Shown piece after piece: positions 50,701 to 62,700 of a stretch of DNA of 64,000 bases. The stretch covers positions 76,572,829 through 76,636,828 of the forward strand of contig OW240912.1 in the NCBI GenBank assembly GCA_933207985.1, written 5' to 3'. Both the position numbers and the translations under genes were made by a program. Origin of the DNA: Pelobates cultripes. Its lineage: Eukaryota; Chordata; Amphibia; Anura; Pelobatidae. Numbering within the stretch: the stretch's first letter is position 1; each line of letters begins with the position of its first letter. Under the pieces are notes generated by a model. The model did not search any database. It was given only the letters and a program-made list of their open reading frames with translations, and was not told the origin of the DNA.

Positions 50701-53700
50701 AACTGCGGCATGGGTAAGTGATTTGGCAAACTACTCCAGGGAAGCTGTGGCTGCTCCCATTACGCACAGACTCCAGACTAAGATGTAAAATTGAACCAAA
50801 GTGAGCTTAGTACAATCTGGATATAACGTCCAGACTCTACTAATCAAATGAGTGGAGCGCTAAAGGTATAAACCTACCCTAAAATAGGGTTAAATCTCAG
50901 ATGTACCTCAGTACATATAAAGGAAACAAAAAATAAAACACAATATAGTATAAATCCACAGGTGACAATGTATTTTGGTGATAATTCAAGTATTCAAAAT
51001 CACATTGATCAGAGCCTCATAGGGACAGGTTCAAATCACTTGCACAGTAGTGTCGGATGGAGACACTGCACCCTTTTGCCTGGAATGGATTTCCTCAAAG
51101 GAGAGAGAAAGGGAGATTTCCTAGTGTATTAAGTTTCAACATAAATTAAAAAAAAACACAGTGGTTATGATTGTGCTCACCTTTTCCTGAGCCAATGAGA
51201 ACCTGGCTCTGGATGATAGACCTGGGTACCTCTAGAGGGGGGCACCTGCCCTTCTTTAGCAGCAAGATGAAGTTAGAAGCTGATGGGAATTGATCAGAGC
51301 CTTAAAGGGACAGGCTCAAATCACTTGCACAGTAGTGTCATATGGAGACACTGCACCCTTTTGCCTGGAATGGATTTCCTCAAAGGAGAGAGAAAGGGAG
51401 ACTTCCTAGTGTATTAAGTTTCAACCAAAATAAAAAACACAGTGGTTATGGTTGTGCTCACCTTTTCCTGAGCCAATGAGAACCTGGCTCTGGATGATAG
51501 ACCTGGGTACCTCAAGAGGGGGGCACCTGCCCTTCTTTAGCAGCAAGATGAAGTTAGAAGTTGATGGTACTTGGTTTAAAATACATACATTTATTGCAAC
51601 TTTAAATATAAAAACAAAAATATAGAATTAAATAAAAATATCCAGTTGCTTCTATATAAGATAAAGAATGTCCCAGTAATTAGCTCCAGTCCCGAGACGC
51701 GTTTCACCCACACTATGGGGGCTTGAAAAACATAGAATTAAATAAAAATATCCAGTTGCTTCTATATAAGATAAAGAATGTCCCAGTAATTAGCTCCAGT
51801 CCCGAGATGCGTTTCACCCACACTATGGGGGCTTGAAAAAGCCCCCATAGTGTGGGTAAAACGCGTCTCGGTACTGGAGCGAATTACTGGGACATTCTTT
51901 ATCTTATATAGAAGCAACTGGATATTTTTATTTAATTCTATGTTTTTGTTTTTATATTTAAAGTTGCAATAAATGTGTGTATTTTAAACCAAGTCCCATC
52001 AGCTTCTAACTTCATCTTGCTGCTAAAGAAGGGTAGGTGCCCCCCTCTTGAGGTACCCAGGTCTATCATCCAGAGCCAGGTTCTCATTGGCTCAGGAAAA
52101 GGTGAGCACAACCATAACCACTGTGTTTTTTATTTTGTTTGAAACTTAATACACTAGGAAGTCTCCCTTTCTCTCTCCTTCGAGAAAATCCATTCCAGGC
52201 AAAAGGGTGCAGTGTCTCCATACGACACTACTGTGCAAGTGATTTGAGCCTGTCCCTTTAAGGCTCTGATCAATTCCCATTTGACTACTTAAATTATCAC
52301 CTGTGGATTTATACTATATTGTGTTTTATTTTTTGTTTCCTTTAAATGTTCTGATATACATCTGAGATGTAACCCTATTTTAGGGTAAGTTTATACCTTT
52401 AGCGCTCCACTCATTTGATTAGTAGAGTCTGGACGTTATATCCAGATTGTACTAAGCTCACTTTGGTTCATTACTATAATTAGTGGGGATAAGAGAGTAT
52501 CCACTAGAGTGTGTAGCTGCTTATTTTTAACTCGATTACATTTGTAAGTGCAATATACACAGTAATCACCAATCTGTGTAAGATGTGGAATTCCTTGTCT
52601 AAGGAGGTTGTTTTAGAAGATTTTATTAGGGATTTACCAATATTGTTTTTTTAGAGCCGATACAGATAATCTGTGAACTTTCAGGCCGATAGCCAATAAC
52701 TTGCCGATATTCTGTACATTTACCGTTTTGAAAAAATAAACAATTTCTAAAGATAAATGCACAAAATATACATGCCACATGTAGTGGATAAAGTGTGTTT
52801 AGACAGGGGAGCTGTGTGTGTGTGTGTGTGTAGTGGATGCAGTGTGTGTTTGTGTAGTGTGTATAGTGTGTGTAAATTGAATGCAGTGTGTGTAGTGTGT
52901 TTGTGTATATAATGAATGCAGTGTGTGTATATAATGAATGCAGTGTGTTCAGTGTTTGTGTAGTGTGTGTGTATATAATGAATGTAGTGTGTGTATAATG
53001 AATGCAGTGTGTGTAGTGTGTTTGTGTAGTGTGTGTATATAATGAATGCAGTGTGTGTAGTGTGTGTATATAATGCAGTGTGTGTGTTTGTGAATTTTTT
53101 ATTTTAATTTTATTTTTAATATTTGTGTTTTGTTTTTTTGTCCCCCCCTCCCTGCTTGATACCTGGCCAGGGAGGGGGGATATGTCAATCCTTGGTGGTC
53201 CAGTGGCATGTACTAAGCAGTGGGGGGCCCGCAGCAAGCTGTGACTTACCTTCCCGGCAGCTCCCTTCAGCTCCTCTGTGTAAATCTCGTGGTCTGCGTG
53301 CCGCGTGAAGCGTTGCCATGTAACCCGTGGCAACGCTCTTCGGCCGCGGGACTCGCGAGATTTGCACAGACGAGCTGAAGGGAGCTGCTGGGAGGTAAGT
53401 AACAGCTTGCTGCCAGCCACCCAGGACCGCCGGGCTTGTAATGAGCCCGGCGGTCCTGGTATGTAATATCGGTATCTATATTGGCTGATACCGATATTGC
53501 CGAAAATACAGAATATTGGCCGATAATATCGGTAATACCGATAATCGGTTGATCCCTAGAATTTATAGTAATCTTTAAACAATGTCTGGAATTGTTTTGG
53601 CAAAACAGAATTTTGTGTATGTTGATTTATGGAGAAATGTGACTGCCATTTTCCAGTCAAAAAGGATGCCCCACTTCCCTGCATTTGTTGGCAAAATAGA

Positions 53701-56700
53701 AAAACTGTTAGGTAGCAGTAATACAGGTATGTGAAAAGAAGAACTTGATGGACTTGAGTGATGTTTTCAGACTATATGACTACGTAACTATGGCCCCAAT
53801 TTTTATATTTTGGATACAGTGTTCACCTTATGTCATTTATGTGATATGTAAGTGTTTGATGGAGAAAGTAATGCTATGAATCATTAATGTAAACTCAAGC
53901 ATTAATAGAATGAAAGTTAACCAAATAAACTTGTATTTTTATGTAACTGAGCAAGCTGAAGACAGAGGAAGACTTGCATGTTATCAGCAGTATAAATAAC
54001 TTCACTGAGGCACAAAATTTATTCCAGTGAAGCACTTCTTCAAAGTGCAAATGTGCACTTGGAAAAATTGCCTTTTCACCGTGCCAAATATTTTCTTACT
54101 GAATCTCTTCCACCTCTTTTTTTGTTTTTCTATTTTTTTAATAGAAAATATGCTTTGGAGTTCACGGTTGAAAATAGATGTAGTATTGTATGTCAATATT
54201 CTCTGACAAATTAAAATAATTAAACAGACTAATTACTGGAATTGCTATTGCTTTATATGTATATAGTTTACACAATTTATGATATTCTTTGTTCACTGAC
54301 ATCACCCGTGAGTATAGTTTTGGTTTCCATTCATTTTATTCAAAAGTTTATTATATTTTTGGAACATTTAGTCCATAAATAGTTTTCCTGATAAATTAAG
54401 CTTGTTACATCAGTCTGTCTTAAGTCATTCTGTTTAAATAATTTTTGTTGTGTTGTCTGTTTATTCAAGTTTTGCTTGAGTATTTCCAAAAATGTTTATG
54501 GCTTTTTCGCATCATTAACCAGTGTTTGTTTTTTATTTTATTTTTTTTCCCTCTGTTTTTTTTATCTCCACTCAGAACACTTTGGATAATTTGCAGGTAT
54601 TGTTAAAAAGAAATATATTGATTCTAATTAAAATAGTTTTTTATTCATTCTTGCCCCAAAAAGTAAGTTTGCTAAGAACAGACCCGAATTTAAATAATGT
54701 TTTATAAAACGATTTATGAGCGGTTTGTTTCTACACAAATGATTTTCTTTAGCAGTATATAGAGATGTTTTGTTTTTTTTCTTTTTAATTGAGCTAAAAC
54801 CAATATTTTGTTGGATGATATCAGTGACACCAAACATTAAAGGGACACTATAGTCACCATAACAACTACAGCTTATTTTATTTGTTCTGGTAAGTATAAT
54901 CAATCCCTTCAGGCTTTTTGCAGTGAACACTATCTTTTCAGAGAAAATACAGTGTTTACATAACAATCTAGGGACACCTCCAGTAGCCACTCCTTAGGTG
55001 GCTGCTAGAGGTGCTTCCACTGCCATTCAGTCTCCACCCTCTGCATGGAGACACTGAACTTTCCTCTTAGAGATGCATCTCTATGAGGAGATAATGATTG
55101 GCCAGAGATGTGTTTGGCTTGCGCTGCCTCTGACCCTGGTCTGCCTCTTTGATACTCTCAGCCAATCACAATGCTTTCCTATTGGAAAGCATTGTGATTG
55201 GCTGAGAACACCACTTCTGATGTCAGCCAAGGAGGCATATCAGGGGCAGAGACAGCAGCAGGCAGGAAGTAAGATTTTACTATGTTAAGGGTCAGTGGGG
55301 GCTAGATAGTGTTTTTAACACTATAAGGTCAGGAATACATGTTTGTGTTTCTGACCCTATAGTGTTTCTTTAAGGTTAGTCTTGGCAAAATATTTTGTTA
55401 TAACTTATGTAACATGATTTAATTCAGCCCATATTTTATACTTATGTTAATTTATGCAAGGACAAACACAACAGGCTTTAGATACACATTTACTATTTTC
55501 TTCTCATTGGCAATCCCTTATGTTGTGATGGTTGGCCTTGTCGCCTTCAGAAAGTCATGAAACACGTTTCATGAACATCTGATGAGCCAATGTAATTTTC
55601 CCTGCCTTAAAGCGAAGATTTGTTTGCCTTTTTCTGTAGTCATATGAATAATAATATTTCAGTAGAGTTCAGCTGAATAGGCTTCTATAGGTTAAAGTTA
55701 GGGGAGCAGGGGGAGATATATTGTAAAGATTTAGCTTTGTAATAGTTCTATATATCATGATTGAGCTAATGTCCTATTATAGTAATGGCACTAGATTCAT
55801 GTAAAGTACGTGAATCTTTCAATAAGTGTTTGTCCCAGAGCACATTTTGGCTATCTTTGTGAAGATATGGGACCGTTCATTGATTTATTTATTTTTATTT
55901 TCTTTCCAGGTGCAAGTAAAGATTTTAGAAGAGAAATGTCGCAGTCAGACCGAGCAATTCAGTCTCTTGTCTCAAGAGCTAGAGAGGTTCCGTCTGCAAA
56001 CTGGGAACATTGATCTTCTTACCTCCACGTTGGTGACTTCAGAGCTGCCTCCACCACAGTGCTGTTCTACACCCGGACTGTCTCCAGTACATGATGAGAG
56101 ACAGGCTGATTGTGTGGGTGAGTGTTACTTGGCAAAGCAATCACCAATTTTTAAAAAACTATTTTTTTAAATCAATGAGTTATTGGTTATGAACCTCCAA
56201 AGATATGCATGTATACAAAGTGCAAAGATACTTATCATGCGTGTAATATAAAGACATGTCATTGTAATTGTTTACTGACATTAGTTTGATGTTCTTTGCA
56301 ATTTGTTTTTTAAATATGAATTCATGAATGCTGGGAAAGTTAATCCGTGATAGTCCATAATTATCTGAATTGGTCAGCATGTTGGTGTTTGGGGATTACA
56401 ATTTACTCACAAGGTTAGAATGTTTACAAAGTCGGTGTACAGAGGAATTATGATAGATTGTTATGCTATTAACTCACCGTTTTTGCTTTCTCATTGAACT
56501 GAATTAAATTGGTCTAAAACCACAGTGTGTGTTACTGCAATACTATGTTTTTGTAAATAAAATCACTGGATAGATCATATCTTGTTAAATTCGTGACAAT
56601 ATCTCCTCTATTACGAAACCAAAGCAATGCTCTCTTTTTTATAGTGAGTAAATACTGTTAAAGGATCAAATGTCATTGCCATTTCTAGTCTATCTATCCA

Positions 56701-59700
56701 TAAAACCTTCACCTTTTTTCTAGATGAATACTCGTCCTGGGATGTGATCAGTTGGGTAGACATTAACTTGGATGACATCAGCAGTTTTATATACCTCTCA
56801 ATGGAGGGTACTGAAATCCAGGACATGTTTATTTCTGTAAATACCACCTGGTGTTTGAATCTGGGGTTGTCTGACTGAGGGATAAAGTAACACAAGTGGT
56901 GTGTTCTTGTTTTGTGCTCTGCTGTGTACAATGGGCACGTAAATATACTGTGTGATGCAAGGCACTGTGCTAGGTGTGTTGCCAAAGGCATTCTCTTCTA
57001 ATTTTTGTGCTCTTAGGGGTTTTTATAAAATAGTCATAAGGTGAATTTCTGTTAATCAAACAAAAACTTAACTAAACTTTTTTTTCTTTATGTCCACGAA
57101 CCATGTAAAAAAGCACAACCCACAAATCTGCTTTAGTGATTGACTGACACATAGATAAATTGCCATGTTAATTATGCCATCTTCAGCTAGATAACTTGCT
57201 GACTATAAGTGCAGGTGGGGATATAAATTGGGAAGAAAATAAATGGCCTAGGACTTTGAATTGGACTGGATGTGGATGGGACTCCTGGCACAAACCTTGC
57301 GCATGCCTTTGCATGTTACTATGCACAATACAAAAATTTCCACAGATGTAATGGATTTAATGCATGAATAGCACTTTGACCCTTGTTTTATTGTAATTGC
57401 TTAATTATGCAAGATAAAGTTTAATGTAATCATTGTATGAATAATGAAAACGGGCTAAAAGAAAAAAACAGGCGTCACAACGTATGCTGAAGGCAAACAA
57501 AAATATATTTATTGGAGTCAAATAAGGACCAAAAAAAAACATGTATATAGATGTATATACCAAAACATGTATATAGATGTATATACCAAAACATGTATAT
57601 AGATGTATAGACCAAAAAAACATGTATATAGATGTATATACATGTATGTAGATAGATATAGATAATTAATACATCCAGACTGCTGGCCTATGATGTTCCC
57701 TACCCAGTGTCACGCATGAATTTGTCTACATTTGTTGAGGCAGCCAGCATTAGTTAGTGTTTCGCAGTGGTTAGTGTTTGGTCACACAGGGGACCTCTCA
57801 AACAACATTTAAAGAACAGTCAGTCAAACTACCTCAAAGCTGCTATCTTCTTTTTCTTGTCATAGTCTCACTGGGGTAGTCATGTGAATATAAAGACACA
57901 AATCACAGGCTGTATCACTGAAACTGTATTTCAGATCTATAAGAGCACTTTCTCTACAGTACATCCGGTCAGTCATGTACACACCCTCCTAATCAGATAT
58001 GTTTTAAAGGCCATAAACATTTAAAGTTATCGATTAATACCCACATTTGTATTTGTTGTAGAATATAACCCAATAACTGAGATGCAGATCTACATTTATA
58101 GATCTGCTGCATGCACTATACCTTGAATCAAGGTAGTTCTGCTGCCTTTGGATCTATTTGTGTAGCAGCTAGTAGGTGCTCCTTCCTTTGGGATTTTTTT
58201 TTTAAATTCCATTTATATGCATGTAATCAGCACTTGTATCTTGTACTTTTGACATTACAATTTTTATGCTAATAATTCTAAAAAAAATTTAAAGTAGCTT
58301 TCTGACAATTTTAAAATGAAATTCGAAAAGTATTCTCTTGAGCTTCTAATTTAATTTTTGTACAGTGCATATTTAGGAAACACGGCTATTTTCTTACTGC
58401 AGTTACTATATTTCTTTTTTAAGCTTGGGTGGAGTTTGTGACACACCTATTAATAAAATAATTGTGTATATTGTAAGTTTCACACTGTGTCAGGTTTGCA
58501 TGGACTACAAGTCACCAGTAATTTCTGTGCTGAAACAGTCCAATGTAAATTTCACTCATTTCATATGTGATAGGCCCTGATCTCTCGGAGATCAACACAA
58601 AGATCAACGAGGAAGAATCTAAAAAAGAAGAAACATTACCTCCGCTGCCAGATCCCCATTGTGAATCCCAAACCGCTGAGGCCCATGATGTACTTGCCAA
58701 AGAGAAAGAGAAGCTTGAGGCACCACAGACATTATCAAAATCTGAATCGATGCATGAAAGTTCAAAGTCCTGCCCCACACCAGAGGTTAGTAATTCCTAA
58801 ACACTTCCATAAAACTGCTCCTAGCTGCCAATGAAATCTAAATGCTTAGCTAGCTGATAACTTATAGCTGTAATTAGATGACTGGAGAAGTAGTTAGTCT
58901 GTTAGGTAGTTGTTTGATGCCAAGCTCGAGTACTTCTCTCTGATTATAGGTGCCATGTCAAATATCAAGATGATACTGAAACAATCTTTGATATCAAATG
59001 AAAAGGTGCATTTAATGATGATTGAGACTGGATATTTGCCAATGCTCCACTAACAGAAATATCTGCAAGAGAAACAAAATCTAAAAGTTACAAAGCAACC
59101 TAACTTAAAGACACTATGGTCACCAACACAACTTTAGCTCAATTAAGCAGTTTTTGTGTATAGATTATGCTTGAGCAGTCTCAATTGTCTGCCATTTAGG
59201 AGTTAAATTGGGTGGGTCCACCTAATGGGCATTTCTAAACAGGGGGCCTGATTGGGCGCCATGACACGTTAACAGCGCGACCAGTCCCCTGTATAATCGG
59301 CAATGCTGGGAGGAAGTGAAAGCCTGTCCCTTCCTCACAGCTTCATGGAGAGCTGCTCCAGCCACACTCCCATTAGCCTCAGCCAGCAGCAGGACCCAAA
59401 GGAAGCCACCCCCCTGCACACAAAAGGTATGTTAGTGGGAGGGTGGCTTAAAATATATACACACATAAATGGTTTTTTTATATGTGTCTGTATGTGTATC
59501 TGTGTGTGTGTTTCCGTGTGGGTGTCAGGGTATATGTGAGTAAGTATGCATGTATGTGGTAATATATGTGCGTACATCCCAGCAATCAAATGCAAACACT
59601 CCTTCATTCAAACACTAACACTACACGCAAAAGCACATCTGCATTTAAAAGGCAGCACTCCATACAAACACACTCCTGCATTCAAGCACAAATACTACAC

Positions 59701-62700
59701 ACAAGTACACCACTGTATTTAAATGGCAGCAGTACATACAAATACACCCCTTCATGCATACACACATACTCTACACCAGTGGTTCCCAAACGTTTTAGGT
59801 TCAAGGCGCCCTTAATATTTAAATATTTTATTCAAGGTGCCCCAAGTCAGAACAAATTTCTAGGTTTTATATATGTACAATGCTGCAGCATATACTGGGC
59901 CCTTGTTCAGCAGAAATGTTTCCCAGTCTGTGCGGAATTTGCTGGCGCTGTAGAAATAATAAAATAATAATACAGCACTACGTAGTGGTTATGGTGCCAG
60001 TAGTGCCGTGGTGCCATCCCAGGGTAAGTAGTCAAACTGTTTAAGAACAGTTTGACTACTTACTTTTACGGGGGTGCATTGTGTTTTACTGTAGAGCCGG
60101 CAGGGGAGAGCGAGGCATAGCACTGAGGAAACATTTTGCGGTGCTGCTGTGTGCAACAACAGATGGGGATCAACCTTTTGGCCATTCTTGAGCTAGGGTT
60201 TTGCCCCCCCAAAAAAATAAATGTTTGCACAAGGGCTCTTTACTTCAGCCACTGAGCACAGCCAAGGAAAAAAAGTGTGAACTGAACTCGATTCACAACC
60301 AATCACTGTTAAACAAATGCAGGTGGATTGACAGACATACGTCAGAAATAAAAGTATAATAAATATTTATTTAAAAAGCTCCCATAGGTTAAAATGTCAG
60401 TTTATTAATCCGAAAACTCCTGCTATATTCATTGATCTATACACACCTCCCAAAAATATAGCATATGACTGCTTAGACAGCCTTCAGTCCTTGTAGCTTT
60501 GTACGTTCCAAAATGTAATCAATGTGAAGTACCATTGTAAGTTAGGATCCTAAGCTACCATGCTTTTAAGATTTGTTAAGCCGCAGTTTAACTTTTGTTT
60601 GTATTGCTTTAGTGCATAAGTCATGCTGAATTTTATCAACCTATGTGTTTTTAGGTGGACACTGCCAGTGAAATGGAAGAGCTGGAAGCTGATAGCATTT
60701 CATTAAATCCAGACCCTGAAGCTCGCACTACTGCTAAGTTACAAGTTTTTATTGCACGATACAGGTGAAATAGACAAGCTAAAAATGATACAGATAAGAT
60801 ATGCACAGTGTATTGCCATGATACTACACAAACTGCATTGTAATTTTAACATGAATTTTAGTATTAATCATTTCTTGAGTCATCCTGGCACATAAACTAA
60901 CCAAATTGTTTTCGCAGAGCAACACAATTTCACTTCGTCACAGCTTCCTTTACAATTACTTTTAGGTTCTATGTGAATAATCACAATCTCAAGACCATTA
61001 TTGTAATGCATTTTATGACTGGTTTAACTAGGCACCAGCCATCATGTTGGTGTTATTCTTAATCAGAAGAATTGTTTATATGTAACTTTATATGCTGTTC
61101 TTGTGTAATGTTTCCAGTTACAATCCTTTTGATGGACCGAATGAAAACCCCGAAGCAGAACTGCCTCTTACAGCTGGAGAATATATTTATGTATATGGAG
61201 ACATGGATGACGATGGGTTTTATGAAGGTGGGAAAACTCTTCAAGGCATGTGTAGTGGCAATGCAATTACCCTGTGTTACTGCTGCACACGCAAATACCA
61301 CAATAGATTGTATAGCTTAGATCGGGTGGGTTTTTATCTCAAATTCAGATTAGTGTACTAAATAATTTGTTAATGACTCTGCATTGGTAATTAGAATGTA
61401 CAAAGCAGGGTTCCCTTAATGCCTCTTTGTATTTACATGAAAATGAATATTGGTATATTTTGTTCAAACGTCTGTATGAGGTTGTAACTGCTTAGTGGGA
61501 CTGTTAAATCTATTGAGTCTCTTGTATTTAATAGGAGAGTTGATGGATGGAAGAAGAGGTTTAGTCCCTTCTAATTTTGTTGAACGCGTATCAGATGATG
61601 GTCTCATGGCGTTTCAACCTCCAGAGAGTAATGAGCTTTCACAGAGCTCTGGACAGGACATTAGCTTTCTAAGTGGGAGCAGTATTGAGAGAAGTGAAGA
61701 AGATGATGATGGGAGCAGTCTCAGCCCTTTGCCATGTATAATGCAAGGAAATAATGAGGGGAATGCCGATGTCTCAACCGTGCCTTATCCTCGCAAGTTA
61801 GCATTGATAAAACAGCTGGCGCGTAGTGTCGTGGTTGGTTGGGAGCCTCCTTTGGTTAAAGCAGGTAGTGCAAATATTCTAAGTTATAACATATATGTGG
61901 ACAATGAACTTCGACAAAATGTGAGGTGCGGAGGACAGACTAAAGCCTTGATTGAGAAGCTGGAACTGAAAACGCAGAATTACCGCATCTCCGTGCAGAG
62001 CATGACTGAAAGGGGCTGCTCAGACAGAATGCGCTGCACAATGCTGGTTGGACATGGATTTTCTCTGGCTCCAACACAACTGCGTGTTCGCAGCCTTTCT
62101 GCCACGTATGCTGAGGTCACATGGCAGCCATGCAATAGTAACTACTCCCATGCCTTGTATTTGAATGAGGAAATATGTGGTCGAGCCAAGACAGGGACTT
62201 ACTGGTACAGCTTTAGTAGCTTGCGGCCCTGTACCACATATAATGTAAAAGTGGAAGCTCAACCTCAGAGAATTCCTTGGGAGATGCCACTTGAGAGGCG
62301 AGAACAAAAAACAACAGTTTTACAGCTGACAACACCTCCTGCAGGTAGGTGATTACTTTTTTTCTCATCTGATCATCTTTGCTGTTTACCTTAAGTGTAA
62401 ACTTTTTTTAATCTTATGCTAACTTTTTATTAGTGTTTATTTTCTGACATTTGCTACTTTCTTTTCTATACAGTTCTTCACTGTGTATATTTTATTGTCT
62501 CATGATCTGCTCACTGAGCATGAAAACCATCTCAAAGTGAGCTGGTTTAGAAAGAAAGTTTTTATGAGTCTTGATCTATATTTATTGAAACATTTGTTTT
62601 TTTGCTCTAGATGTGAAGAAACCATGGCAAAGTATATAATTTAAAATAGATGGCATCAATTTAATATTTCATGTGACATTCAGTATGTGCTTTATAGATA

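Noticed and set aside
52626..53420. 264-codon minus-strand open frame
   Set aside because: It spans a non-autonomous hAT-like element and its minisatellite; the His/Thr/Tyr-rich middle is repeat translation and no transposase motif is present.
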